Part shown: positions 8,358 to 16,923 of the stretch, in pieces
Layout of the letters: each line of letters opens with the position of its first letter
Numbering within the stretch: position 1 is the stretch's first letter
Assembly: GCF_000215745.1 (NCBI RefSeq)
Contig: NC_015663.1
Coordinates: 1,798,001 to 1,862,000, forward strand
Direction: 5' to 3'
Length of the DNA stretch: 64,000 nt
From: Klebsiella aerogenes KCTC 2190
GTDB taxonomy: Bacteria; Pseudomonadota; Gammaproteobacteria; Enterobacterales; Enterobacteriaceae
Position numbers and translations under genes: made by a program
Notes under the pieces: generated by a model
The model's database searches: none
The model's input: the letters and a program-made list of their open reading frames with translations, nothing else
What the model was told of the DNA's origin: nothing

Positions 8358-9938
8358 TCAGGTTGCCGGGGCCGAAGCTTCAGGAGCGGTTGGCGGAACT
8401 GTGTCTGGCTGCGGCTTACCCGTTCCAGGCTCGGGTAGCGGCGCGGCGGTCGCTTTTTGTTTACGGGCGATATCATCCATAATCAGCCGATACGCAATGT
8501 AGTATTTATAGATATTGCTGACGTAGGTCACCGTCTCAGCGCCGATCTTCTCTGCTGCGAGATTCTCGACGTTGCCAAACCAGATATTTGGGTCAAAGCC
8601 GCGTTTTTGGGTTTCCGTACGTAGACGCGCGATGCGTGCCGGCCCGGCATTGTAAGAAGCAAACGAAAACAGCGCCTTATCAAGCGGCGTCATCGGTTGG
8701 TCGCCATAGTAATGATCGATCATCCAGCGCATATACTTAACGCCGGCATGAATGTTGGGGTCGATTTTTTTGATATCGCCAACCTTCAATTCCTTGCCGG
8801 TCGCGGGCATGACCTGCATTACGCCGATTGCGCCGACGTGGCTGCGTACCGATTGATTGAGCCGCGATTCCTGATATCCCTGGGCGGCCATCAGCAGCCA
8901 GTCGACATCATAGCGTTCGCCATATTTTCTAAAAATTTCCACCATCTGCAAAAACTTAGCGCGCTCTCTGTTGGCTGCGGCGTTTTTAACGTAGGTCGCG
9001 CTTTTCAGGTAGCGCAGCAGAATGGTGTTGCCCAACGTACTTCCCTGACGATTGTGCTTCACGAAGTTATTCAGTTCCGCGAGAAGCTGTGGGTTATCTT
9101 TGCGCACAGCCCAGGCGATGCTGCCGCCATCCCGCAGCACAATGTTTTCATGCACCTGAATTTTTGGAAACACCTGTTTCCAGAAAAGCGCCTTATGGCG
9201 ATCCACTACGATCAGGGGAATCAGGCCGGCATTGAGCATTTCGAGAAGATCCTCATCTTCGAGTGCCTCTGGCGCTTCCTGCAGAATAACCGGCGGCAGC
9301 GACGCTTTAGCGAAGCGGGCGTTAAGCGTCTGCAAGCTTTCGTAATAGCTGGAGGAGCGGCGGACAAACACGGTTTTACCGGAAAGCTGCTCCAGGTTTT
9401 TCACGTCGGGCGATGATGGCCCCGATACCAACAGTTCTTTGACATCGCTATAGAGCGGGGTGGTAAAGGCGACCTGCTCCTGACGCGACGAGGTGATCGT
9501 GAGATTGGCGGCGGCGATATCCCCCTTGCCTTCATTTAGCGCTTTGAACAGGTTATCCCGCGTGACCGGGATGAAAACGATCCGCACTTTGAGGTGTTTC
9601 TGCTTCAGCTTCTTCTCTTTTGCGAGCTGATTATTGAGATCTTTTTCTAAAGCGATGAAAAGATCGTGGGTAGCGCCGCGTTGGGTACCTTTGTCGATAA
9701 AAAAGAATGTCTTGCTGTAAGTCGTTAGCACTCGGATCGCCCGTCGGTTGATCATGTCGGGAAGATCGCCTTTTTGCGGCTGCATGATGTGATCCATATT
9801 GATAGCCAGTTCAGCTTTATCATTTTGCGACGGCGGCGGTTTTTCCGTCGAAGATACCGGGGCTGAGACGGCAAACAGTAAGGCGAGAAGGCAGGCGGAA
9901 AGCGTCGCCAGGCGACGCTGAAAACCGAAGATGTTCAT
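8358..9938 (-). CDS. MltF-like periplasmic lytic transglycosylase
   Basis: A 526-residue exported protein with two domains: a family 3 solute-binding-like domain (about residues 55-300) and a C-terminal SLT lysozyme-like domain (about 335-480) with the catalytic glutamate in GYQESRL and the GAIGVMQVMP and SYNAGPARI motifs. It should cleave the peptidoglycan glycan strand to an anhydro-muramyl product. The start MNIFGFQRR was chosen because it gives a standard signal peptide; a longer frame reaches 9983. A Pro/Ala/Thr-rich tail ends the protein. The true mltF of E. coli lies in a different context (near purL), so this is probably a paralogue and I give no symbol. Confidence 0.85.
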   Translation of the reverse strand: MNIFGFQRRLATLSACLLALLFAVSAPVSSTEKPPPSQNDKAELAINMDHIMQPQKGDLPDMINRRAIRVLTTYSKTFFFIDKGTQRGATHDLFIALEKDLNNQLAKEKKLKQKHLKVRIVFIPVTRDNLFKALNEGKGDIAAANLTITSSRQEQVAFTTPLYSDVKELLVSGPSSPDVKNLEQLSGKTVFVRRSSSYYESLQTLNARFAKASLPPVILQEAPEALEDEDLLEMLNAGLIPLIVVDRHKALFWKQVFPKIQVHENIVLRDGGSIAWAVRKDNPQLLAELNNFVKHNRQGSTLGNTILLRYLKSATYVKNAAANRERAKFLQMVEIFRKYGERYDVDWLLMAAQGYQESRLNQSVRSHVGAIGVMQVMPATGKELKVGDIKKIDPNIHAGVKYMRWMIDHYYGDQPMTPLDKALFSFASYNAGPARIARLRTETQKRGFDPNIWFGNVENLAAEKIGAETVTYVSNIYKYYIAYRLIMDDIARKQKATAAPLPEPGTGKPQPDTVPPTAPEASAPAT

Positions 9939-10388
9939 GATGCGACACTCTGCAGGGAGATGGTTATATTTTAGACAATGCATACGCTCTCCCGCGTCTT
10001 TTTCTGCCTACTTCCATTGCGTCGGTACGGCGGAAGAGGTATTACCGTTTCCGCTATAATACAAAAGAAGGAGGTACGGCCCTCCCTGTAGAATATTTTT
10101 TATTTGTGATCGCTAATCACTTATTTAACCTGATGGACTATCAAAATGATATTTTTGTCTGTTATTTAAAATCTATTGTAAGGTTATTTATAGACTCTGC
10201 ATGGTTATGTTTTTTTAGTATTAATACATAATTCGTAGAAAGCCCGGATTAGCTTACTTCATGAGTGGTATGACCGATGTGTACCAGCCTCGTTCTATAT
10301 CACACTATTAATAAGCTACCTTGCGGATAACGACCAGGAGTGCTATCACTAAATTCCCCGCCACAGATTTTACTTACAAGGATGGAAG
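9939..10388. other. Non-coding region, AT-rich
   Basis: Promoter region for the divergent genes at 9938 (minus) and 10389 (plus). A small hairpin GGAGG/CCTCC lies near 10071. No open frame of note, no recognisable operator. Confidence 0.5.
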
Positions 10389-10748
10389 ATGAAATGGACT
10401 ATTCTTAACACCCTTATCTGCCCGCATACCGGCGTTGCGTTCTCGTCAATATCGGGGCTGCGGTTTCTGAAGTTTATTATCTGGTATGAAGCCGATCTTT
10501 TATTGCTTCCCGGTGAAACAATGAAACTTTTTTCCTCTAAAGTTTTAATTAATGATCAATATCATTCATTAAAAATTTATAACATTACGCGTTATGACGA
10601 TAAACAGTGGGAAACGTTAAGAGAGCGGCCAATCTGCCCGTACAATTTTGAAGCCGCGGAACCAGAATCTTGTCTTTATCAATCATATTGTGCAGTTAAG
10701 CGCTGCCCAAACGAGCGTCTACGGCCGCAGTTATGCGAACAATATTAG
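10389..10748 (+). CDS. Hypothetical cysteine-rich protein
   Basis: A 119-residue protein I do not recognise. The start MKWTILNTL has an AAGGA ribosome-binding site eight bases ahead; a second in-frame ATG at 10521 (MKLFSSKV) is possible and would remove a hydrophobic N-terminal part. The C-terminal third holds six cysteines (CPYNF, SCLYQSYCAVKRCPN, LCEQY), which could bind metal or form disulfides. It is followed by a strong terminator and convergent with yjcB, so it is a single-gene unit. Confidence 0.55.
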   Translation: MKWTILNTLICPHTGVAFSSISGLRFLKFIIWYEADLLLLPGETMKLFSSKVLINDQYHSLKIYNITRYDDKQWETLRERPICPYNFEAAEPESCLYQSYCAVKRCPNERLRPQLCEQY

Positions 10749-10786
10749 CCGGGGGCGCGGGGAAGGTCCTCACTGTTGCTGAAAAT

Positions 10787-10814
10787 AAAAAAGCTTCCCG
10801 TAGGAAGCTTTTTT
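10787..10814. terminator. Bidirectional terminator between convergent genes
   Basis: A perfect 12-bp stem AAAAAAGCTTCC/GGAAGCTTTTTT with a CGTA loop, T-rich in both directions. It serves the gene ending at 10748 and yjcB, whose stop is two bases away. Confidence 0.93.
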
Positions 10815-10815
10815 A

Positions 10816-11097
10816 TCAGGTCATCATCATTGGCCATTCTGGTGGCGTCTGACTCATGACTTCAACCATGACGTCTTTAATGTTGCCCCAGATTTTGGCG
10901 ACATCCACCATGGTGATGCCTAACAAGCCGGTAGCAAACCAACAGGCGGCAGCGAGGCCCAGACAGCTACAAATAATCGCTAAACCGGCATAGTCGCTTT
11001 TACGTAATTGAATATTCAGCGAGCTGGCCAGGAACATCAATACTGCGCTCACCAGGGGCCAGCGCAAAAGAACGACACTGGTAGTAATGGAAGCCAT
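10816..11097 (-). CDS. yjcB: YjcB, small inner-membrane protein
   Basis: A 93-residue protein with two or three membrane segments (about 8-27, 36-58). Length and sequence (VVLLRWPL, MFLASSLNIQ, TPPEWPMMMT end) match E. coli YjcB, whose function is unknown. It lies, as in E. coli, between ssb and pdeC. A symmetric CRP-like site is centred about 140 bases upstream of the start codon. Confidence 0.9.
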   Translation of the reverse strand: MASITTSVVLLRWPLVSAVLMFLASSLNIQLRKSDYAGLAIICSCLGLAAACWFATGLLGITMVDVAKIWGNIKDVMVEVMSQTPPEWPMMMT

Positions 11098-11226
11098 TAA
11101 CTTATCCTATCTCTCAATGAAAGTCGGGGACCTTAGACAACCTGGCGCGATTATCAATTAATGAGACGCTCTGGCTATCTGGGGGCACTTCAGGGAGTGA
11201 TGAAACGATAGTTTTGTTTCATCAAC

Positions 11227-11248
11227 TTGTGTGAACTATATCACATTT
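11227..11248. promoter_or_regulatory. CRP-binding-site-like palindrome
   Basis: The core TGTGA-ACTATA-TCACA at 11230-11245 is a perfect symmetric match to the TGTGA-N6-TCACA consensus. It could serve yjcB, pdeC or both. Confidence 0.7.
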
Positions 11249-11331
11249 GCTGATTTATTCGCCAGACAAAAAATGACCTTTTTTGACATTTAAAAACCAT
11301 AAAATAACTGTGGTTAATGCCGAGGGGATGT

Positions 11332-11358
11332 ACGCCAGCTTGTCTGGCGTCTGTTTTT
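11332..11358 (+). terminator. Terminator-like hairpin in the pdeC leader
   Basis: Stem ACGCCAG/CTGGCGT (7 bp, loop CTTGT), then three bases and TTTTT. It lies about 290 bases ahead of pdeC with no gene before it on this strand, so it would either end a short leader RNA or be fortuitous. Confidence 0.45.
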
Positions 11359-11648
11359 CGACGCTGCTAAGGGCTGGGCGTAGACTGCCGATAATTGTTC
11401 TACGGGTTTTGTTACTTATTACGAGTAATTGTACGGAGAAACCGAATTAGTAAGTGGCTAGTGTCTTAATTATTACGAGAATGTTTCTCGATCCATCTAT
11501 AAGTAAGTATGATTCATCATTATTAGGTGTGAGGTTTTTACATAAACGTGTTCGTTGCTGAAATTCGCTGTTTTTTATAACAGTCGGTAATGCCTGGTTT
11601 TTGCCCTTATACCGTGATTGAGGCGTATCGCATGGATAAAAAGCGGAA

Positions 11649-13253
11649 ATGAGTCGTAGCGCGCCGCATAAGGCGTTCAAAATATTCTTCACCATACTGG
11701 TGGTTGTGCTGCCGGTGGTGTTGGCGTTGTGGTTCGCGCAAATTAGAGCCCGGGAAGAAATCTCCGATAGATTGCAGTCGTTTTCGCAGCTGGCGTTGCA
11801 AAAAACGGAAATGGTCATTCATGAATCCGAGCAGGCGCGCGAAAAGGCCATGCAGTTTACAGGGGTATTATGTTCCCCGCAGCATCAGCATTACATGTTG
11901 AATATTGTCCGCGGATTGCTGTATGTCGATGACCTGATTTACGCGAACGGTAACAAATTCATCTGTTCTACTGCAGTTCATCCCGAAGAGGGGTGGAGAA
12001 TAGCCGCGGCGAATTACACCCGCCAGCCCGACGTCTCTATTTACTACTACCGCGATACGCCGTTTTATCCGGGCTATGATATGAATTATATGCAGCGCGG
12101 CCATTATGCCGTGGTGGTTAATCCTCTCTCTTATAGCTCGGTTATTTCCAGTGATAGAGACTTAGCCTACGGCGTCTTCGATACCAAAACGAATATGTTT
12201 TTCTCAGTGAGTAAAAACGTTGATGCCAGGGAACTACACCGCCTTATCCGCCACGAAGACGCTTTTTTTAATCAGGATGGCCGGGTTTATACCGTCGCTC
12301 ATTCCTCGATTCGGCCGATTGCGGTCATCATGTCCACCTCGCGCGCCAGCTATTATGCCAGCCTGTACGATCAGGTCACCTTGACCCTGCCGTTAGGGAT
12401 CATCTGCAGCATATTGATTCTGATGGTATGGTCGCGCAGCCGTCAGCAGTATCATTCACCGCGTAATAAGCTCTTGCGGGCGTTAAGCCACCGCCAGCTA
12501 TGTCTGCATTATCAACCCATTATCGACATTAAGAATAATCGCTGCGTCGGCGCCGAGGCGTTGCTACGCTGGCCGGGATTTGATGGTCCGGTCATGAGTC
12601 CGGCGGAGTTTATTCCATTGGCGGAAAACTCAGGCATGATTGCTCAGGTCACAGATTACGTAGTTGACGAGTTGTTCAACGATCTTGGCGAATATTTGTC
12701 CCGACACCCGCAGCTCTATATCGCGATTAATCTTTCGGCCTCGGATTTCCACTCCGCGAGGTTGATTGCACAGATCACTGAGAAAGCGCGCAGCTATGCA
12801 GTTTGCGTGAAGCAAATCAAAATTGAAGTCACCGAAAGGGGGTTTATCGATGTGCCGAAAACCACGCCGGTGATCCAGGCTTTCCGCGAAGCGGGCTATG
12901 AGATAGCTATTGATGATTTCGGTACCGGTTATTCCAACCTGCACAATCTCTATTCGCTCAACGTCGATATTCTGAAGATTGATAAATCTTTTATCGATAC
13001 GCTGACGACTAATAGCACCAGCCACCTGATTGCCGAGCATATCATCGACATGGCGCGTAGCCTGCGTTTAAAAACCATAGCTGAAGGGGTAGAAACGCTG
13101 GATCAGGTGGATTGGTTGCTTAAGCGCGGCGTGCAGTTTTGTCAGGGTTGGCATTTTGCCAGGGCAATGCCGCCACAGGAGTTTATCCAGTGGCTGGCGA
13201 AATCCCCGATCTTACTGCGTCCGCCGCACGACGGTCGTCAGGCGGAAATCTGA
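11649..13253 (+). CDS. pdeC: CSS-domain/EAL cyclic-di-GMP phosphodiesterase
   Basis: PdeC (YjcC) breaks down c-di-GMP and so favours motility over biofilm matrix. The 534 residues comprise a first TM segment (about 10-30), a periplasmic CSS-type sensor domain (about 31-240, here with CST in KFICSTAV), a second TM (about 245-262) and a cytoplasmic EAL domain. Catalytic motifs are intact: E303 of EAL in GAEALLRW, NLS, EVTE, DDFGTGYSN, KIDKSF and EGVE. In E. coli the periplasmic cysteines respond to DsbA/DsbB redox state. Its last 16 bases overlap the 3' end of soxS, which is convergent. Confidence 0.95.
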   Translation: MSRSAPHKAFKIFFTILVVVLPVVLALWFAQIRAREEISDRLQSFSQLALQKTEMVIHESEQAREKAMQFTGVLCSPQHQHYMLNIVRGLLYVDDLIYANGNKFICSTAVHPEEGWRIAAANYTRQPDVSIYYYRDTPFYPGYDMNYMQRGHYAVVVNPLSYSSVISSDRDLAYGVFDTKTNMFFSVSKNVDARELHRLIRHEDAFFNQDGRVYTVAHSSIRPIAVIMSTSRASYYASLYDQVTLTLPLGIICSILILMVWSRSRQQYHSPRNKLLRALSHRQLCLHYQPIIDIKNNRCVGAEALLRWPGFDGPVMSPAEFIPLAENSGMIAQVTDYVVDELFNDLGEYLSRHPQLYIAINLSASDFHSARLIAQITEKARSYAVCVKQIKIEVTERGFIDVPKTTPVIQAFREAGYEIAIDDFGTGYSNLHNLYSLNVDILKIDKSFIDTLTTNSTSHLIAEHIIDMARSLRLKTIAEGVETLDQVDWLLKRGVQFCQGWHFARAMPPQEFIQWLAKSPILLRPPHDGRQAEI

Positions 13254-13567
13254 TGACGGTAGTCGCTGGGAGTGCGATCGAACTCCCGGCGGAACACCCG
13301 TGAGAACGTCTGTTGCGAGACGTATCCCAAATCCATCGCAATATCAAAAATAGGGCGTTGCGTGGTCCTTAGCGCCTCAGCGGCGAGCAGTAGCCGGCGC
13401 TGGCGAATGTAATCACCCAGCGTTTGGTGGGTGACGGTACGGAACATCCGCTGTAGATACCATTTCGAGTATCCCGATTTTTTAGCGACTACATCAATGT
13501 TAAGTGGTTGATCGATATGTTCATCAATCCATTCAATAAGCGTTTGGATAATATCCTGATGGGACAT
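13238..13567 (-). CDS. soxS: Superoxide response transcriptional activator SoxS
   Basis: SoxS is a 109-residue AraC/XylS activator consisting only of the two helix-turn-helix DNA-binding domain. It activates sodA, zwf, nfo, acrAB and other superoxide/redox genes. Its abundance is set by SoxR. The usual sequence MSHQDIIQTLIEWIDEHIDQ and RVFRREFDRTPSDYRH are present at full E. coli-like length. It is divergent from soxR with an 18-bp SoxR operator between them, and overlaps pdeC by 16 bases at the 3' end. Confidence 0.98.
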   Translation of the reverse strand: MSHQDIIQTLIEWIDEHIDQPLNIDVVAKKSGYSKWYLQRMFRTVTHQTLGDYIRQRRLLLAAEALRTTQRPIFDIAMDLGYVSQQTFSRVFRREFDRTPSDYRHQISA

Positions 13568-13622
13568 AAAGCGGCCTCTCTCAATTCTCGATTCGTCGTT
13601 TTGTCTGCTGGCGAGTATAATT

Positions 13623-13640
13623 CCTCAAGTTAACTTGAGG
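13623..13640. promoter_or_regulatory. SoxR operator in the soxS promoter
   Basis: CCTCAAGTTAACTTGAGG is a perfect 18-bp palindrome identical to the known SoxR-binding site, lying between divergent soxS and soxR. Confidence 0.95.
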
Positions 13641-13652
13641 TAAAGCGCTTTT

Positions 13653-14111
13653 ATGGAAAAGAAACCAACCCGTATCAAAATGCTGCTCTCCCCTGGGGAA
13701 GTGGCGAAACGAACCGGCGTCGCCGTCTCGGCGCTGCACTTTTATGAAAGCAAAGGGCTTATCCGCAGCCAGCGCAACGCGGGCAATCAGCGGCGATATC
13801 GCCGCGATGTGCTGCGTGCGGTCGCTATCATCAAGATTGCGCAACGTATTGGTATTCCGCTGGCGACCATCGGCGAGGCATTCGGCGTCCTGCCGGAAGG
13901 GCATAATCTGAGCGCCAAAGAGTGGAAACAGCTGTCGTCGCAATGGCGGGAGGAGCTGGACCGGCGTATTCACACCCTGACCGCGTTGCGCGACCAGCTC
14001 GACGGCTGCATCGGTTGCGGCTGTTTATCGCGCCGCGATTGTCCGTTACGCAACCCTGGAGATAAGTTGGGTGAAGAGGGGACCGGCGCACGCCTGCTGG
14101 AAGAGGATTAA
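13653..14111 (+). CDS. soxR: Redox-sensing activator SoxR
   Basis: SoxR is a MerR-family dimer whose [2Fe-2S] cluster, when oxidised by redox-cycling compounds, switches on soxS. The 152 residues hold the N-terminal winged helix (about 12-80), a dimerisation helix (about 85-118) and the cluster ligands C119, C122, C124 and C130 ([12 protein letters not shown]), at the same numbering as in E. coli. A terminator lies 18 bases past the stop. Confidence 0.98.
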   Translation: MEKKPTRIKMLLSPGEVAKRTGVAVSALHFYESKGLIRSQRNAGNQRRYRRDVLRAVAIIKIAQRIGIPLATIGEAFGVLPEGHNLSAKEWKQLSSQWREELDRRIHTLTALRDQLDGCIGCGCLSRRDCPLRNPGDKLGEEGTGARLLEED

Positions 14112-14125
14112 TGGTGATACCTGCA

Positions 14126-14269
14126 AAAAACTAAAGCGCCACAACAGGGCGCTTTAGTTGTTTTCCGGTCTTTGTCTTTCGCATTATCCCGCTGGCTCAC
14201 GGGAGGGTTTCCCCCGACATCGACTCCCCTCAGGTATTGCGCAATGTGTTGAAGGAGGTTCCGGATTGC
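14126..14269 (-). ncRNA. ryjA: Probable RyjA small RNA
   Basis: In E. coli the roughly 140-nt sRNA RyjA is encoded opposite the 3' side of soxR. Here the minus strand has a 12-bp hairpin (14160-14130) followed by six T (14131-14126), a better terminator on this strand than on the soxR strand. A TACATT -10-like hexamer lies at 14281-14276. Together they outline an RNA of about 144 nt. I see no good -35 hexamer. The assignment rests on position, length and terminator strength. Confidence 0.5.
14130..14160. terminator. Bidirectional terminator after soxR
   Basis: AACTAAAGCGCC/GGCGCTTTAGTT is a perfect 12-bp stem with a seven-base loop. The tail is GTTTTCC on the plus strand and TTTTTT on the minus strand. 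Confidence 0.9.
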
Positions 14270-14385
14270 GTCGACAATGTAATTGTGGCACAGCCTGCTG
14301 ATTTTGCCTGTTGACGTTGCCGAAATTTTTCCGTCATTGGCCGCCTGTTTCTATAGTTAATTTGAACGAACAACAGGAGAGCGCC

Positions 14386-15054
14386 ATGTTGACGGTCCAT
14401 CACCTCAACCAATCCCGCTCGCAGCGCGTGCTGTGGGCGTTGGAAGAACTGCAATTGTCCTATCAGGTAGTCTGCTACCAGCGTGAAAAAAACATGCAGG
14501 CGCCAGCGGAACTGAAAAAAATTCACCCGTTGGGTAAATCGCCGGTGCTTGAGGATCAGGGTGTGGTGCTGGCGGAGTCCGGCGCGATTCTGGAATATCT
14601 GCAGGAGACCTATGATAGCGCTCAGCAGCTCAGACCGCTGGGGCGGGAAGAGAAACTGCAATATCGCTTCTGGCTCCATTATGCCGAGGGATCGTTAATG
14701 CCTTTGTTGTTGATGAAGCTTATCTTCGCCAGCCTCGGCAAGCCGCCGGTGCCGCTTGGCATGCGCACGTTGGGCGGGGCGTTGGGCAAAGGGGTGCAAA
14801 AAGCGTGGCTGGACAAACAGTTGGCGACCCACGCGGCGTATATAGAACAGCATCTGGCCCGTCAGCCGTGGTTTGCCGGTGACGCGTTGAGTATGGCGGA
14901 TATTCAGATGAGCTTTCCGGTAATGGCGCTACTGGCGCGTGGCGGTGTTGGAGACTTGCCGCATACCCGGCGCTGGCAGCAGCAGGTTGAGTCACGTCCG
15001 GGGTGGATTAACGCTATTGAGCGCGGCGGGCCGTTTACCCTACCTGGCGGTTAA
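14386..15054 (+). CDS. Glutathione S-transferase family protein
   Basis: A 222-residue cytosolic GST: an N-terminal thioredoxin-like domain (about 1-80) with the S-R-S-Q-R-V-L-W active-site region, the cis-proline loop GKSPVLED and the glutathione-binding ESGAILEYL, then an all-helical domain (about 90-215). The start MLTVHHLNQ was chosen for the AACAGGAG ribosome-binding site; an in-frame ATG at 14311 lacks one. E. coli does not have a GST between soxR and ghxP, so this is a lineage-specific insertion in otherwise conserved order. The substrate is unknown. Confidence 0.88.
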   Translation: MLTVHHLNQSRSQRVLWALEELQLSYQVVCYQREKNMQAPAELKKIHPLGKSPVLEDQGVVLAESGAILEYLQETYDSAQQLRPLGREEKLQYRFWLHYAEGSLMPLLLMKLIFASLGKPPVPLGMRTLGGALGKGVQKAWLDKQLATHAAYIEQHLARQPWFAGDALSMADIQMSFPVMALLARGGVGDLPHTRRWQQQVESRPGWINAIERGGPFTLPGG

Positions 15055-15106
15055 TGCGCCTGAAAGCGGATTAAAACATATAAAAATGTTAATGCTTTGC
15101 GCATTG

Positions 15107-15310
15107 ACGATAACGTTTGCGCATCGTTTGTCTATTTCCTGAGCTTTGGCGGCGAAATTTGGCAAAATACAACAAACTTCAGTTGAAAAGGGCCGTCTAA
15201 AGACAGGATAATCGTTTGCCTTTTTACTTTGCTCGTTTTTTCCCCTGCCTACAGCGGGAGCAAAGACATTCCATATACCGCATTGTATGCGCGGAGTTAA
15301 ACGTTTGCTT
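15107..15310 (+). promoter_or_regulatory. Cluster of three PurR-box-like sites upstream of ghxP
   Basis: Three sequences resemble the ACGCAAACGTTTGCGT PurR consensus: ACGATAACGTTTGCGC at 15107-15122, GGATAATCGTTTGCCT at 15206-15221 and AGTTAAACGTTTGCTT at 15295-15310. The first and third keep the AACGTTTGC core. E. coli ghxP has been placed in the PurR regulon, which makes at least one of them plausible. The 372-bp region has no gene. Confidence 0.5.
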
Positions 15311-15426
15311 TTTCTCAGCCTCCCTCCTGGCGCCGGGAAACAGCACAAGGAGATGGCGTTTAACTGGCAGTGGACGGTCCATCACGCATACACGCGAACG
15401 ATCAAAATTTTCAGGGGAAGTTTTCT

Positions 15427-16776
15427 ATGTCTACGCCTTCAGCGCGTACCGGCGGTTCTTTAGACGCCTGGTTTAAAATTTCAGCTCGCGGCAGTTCCGT
15501 ACGTCAGGAAATCGTTGCCGGGTTAACGACCTTCCTGGCGATGGTGTACTCGGTCATTGTGGTGCCGGGAATGCTGGGGAAAGCGGGTTTTCCGCCGGCA
15601 GCGGTGTTCGTGTCGACCTGCCTGGTGGCGGGCGTCGGTTCATTAGTCATGGGCCTGTGGGCCAACCTGCCGCTGGCTATCGGCTGCGCGATTTCGCTGA
15701 CCGCGTTTACCGCTTTTAGCCTGGTGCTGGGGCAGCACATCAGCATTCCAGTAGCATTAGGCGCCGTTTTCCTGATGGGGGTATTGTTCACCATTATCTC
15801 CGCTACCGGTATTCGTAGCTGGATCCTGCGCAACCTGCCGCAGGGCGTGGCGCACGGCACCGGCATCGGTATCGGCCTGTTCCTGCTGCTGATTGCCGCC
15901 AACGGCGTCGGCCTGGTGATTAAAAACCCGCTGGACGGCCTGCCGGTTGCGCTGGGCAACTTCGACAGTTTCCCGGTGATGATGTCGCTGATTGGCCTGG
16001 CGGTCATTATCGGTCTGGAAAAACTGAAAGTGCCGGGCGGCATTCTGCTGACCATCATTGGTATTTCCATTATCGGCCTGATTTTCGATCCGAACGTCCA
16101 CTTCTCCGGGATTTTCGCCATGCCGTCGCTGAGCGATGACAAAGGCAATTCGCTTATTGGCAGCCTTGATATCATCGGCGCGCTGAACCCGGTGGTCTTA
16201 CCAAGCGTACTGGCGCTGGTCATGACTGCAGTATTCGATGCTACCGGCACCATTCGCGCGGTTGCCGGCCAGGCTAATCTGCTGGATAAAGACGGGCAGA
16301 TCATCAACGGCGGTAAAGCGCTGACTACCGACTCCCTGAGCAGCGTGTTCTCCGGCGTGGTGGGCGCGGCTCCTGCGGCGGTGTATATCGAATCGGCGGC
16401 CGGTACGGCGGCGGGCGGTAAAACCGGCCTGACGGCCGTCACCGTTGGCGTGCTGTTCCTGCTGATCCTGTTCCTTTCTCCGCTCTCCTATCTGGTGCCG
16501 GCCTACGCGACCGCGCCAGCGCTGATGTACGTTGGCCTGCTGATGCTGAGCAACGTGGCGAAAATCGACTTCAATGACTTCGTTGATGCGATGGCGGGGC
16601 TGATTACCGCGGTGTTCATCGTGCTGACCTGCAACATCGTGACCGGCATCATGATCGGTTTCGCATCGTTGGTGATTGGCCGCGTGGTATCCGGCGAGTG
16701 GCGTAAACTCAATGCGGGCACCGTGATCATCGCGGCGGCGCTGGTTATCTTCTATGCCGGCGGCTGGGCGATTTAA
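15427..16776 (+). CDS. ghxP: Guanine/hypoxanthine permease
   Basis: GhxP (YjcD) is a proton-coupled high-affinity guanine and hypoxanthine importer of the NCS2/AzgA branch. It has 449 residues, the E. coli length, with about 12-14 membrane segments and family motifs ([19 protein letters not shown] at the start, [22 protein letters not shown] in the middle, FNDFVDAMA near the end). The start [10 protein letters not shown] has an AGGGGAAG ribosome-binding site; a longer frame reaches 15370. PurR-like sites lie in the leader and a strong terminator follows. Confidence 0.95.
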   Translation: MSTPSARTGGSLDAWFKISARGSSVRQEIVAGLTTFLAMVYSVIVVPGMLGKAGFPPAAVFVSTCLVAGVGSLVMGLWANLPLAIGCAISLTAFTAFSLVLGQHISIPVALGAVFLMGVLFTIISATGIRSWILRNLPQGVAHGTGIGIGLFLLLIAANGVGLVIKNPLDGLPVALGNFDSFPVMMSLIGLAVIIGLEKLKVPGGILLTIIGISIIGLIFDPNVHFSGIFAMPSLSDDKGNSLIGSLDIIGALNPVVLPSVLALVMTAVFDATGTIRAVAGQANLLDKDGQIINGGKALTTDSLSSVFSGVVGAAPAAVYIESAAGTAAGGKTGLTAVTVGVLFLLILFLSPLSYLVPAYATAPALMYVGLLMLSNVAKIDFNDFVDAMAGLITAVFIVLTCNIVTGIMIGFASLVIGRVVSGEWRKLNAGTVIIAAALVIFYAGGWAI

Positions 16777-16791
16777 CTTTTCCTGCTAACG

Positions 16792-16813
16792 ACGGGCGGC
16801 TTTGGCCGCCCGT
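16792..16813 (+). terminator. Intrinsic terminator after ghxP
   Basis: A 9-bp stem ACGGGCGGC/GCCGCCCGT with a TTTG loop, then TTAATTTTT. Confidence 0.9.
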
Positions 16814-16923
16814 TTAATTTTTAAGCCACATCCTGTTTCCTTTTGCGTTAATCTGAGTAGCGTATCATTTCGAGACATGACGCCTCAGATGTAAAAAAAG
16901 AAAACGCAGCAAACAGGGAACAC

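Larger units (their letters stand above)
11098..11648. other. 551-bp regulatory region between yjcB and pdeC
   Basis: No gene. It holds a CRP-like palindrome (11227-11248), a TTGACA hexamer at 11283-11288 and a hairpin with T run at 11332-11358. It is unusually long for the divergent promoters it must contain. Confidence 0.5.

Noticed and set aside
11447..11818. Minus-strand frame of 123 codons overlapping the start of pdeC
   Set aside because: It is antisense to the pdeC N-terminus and leader and has no recognisable features.
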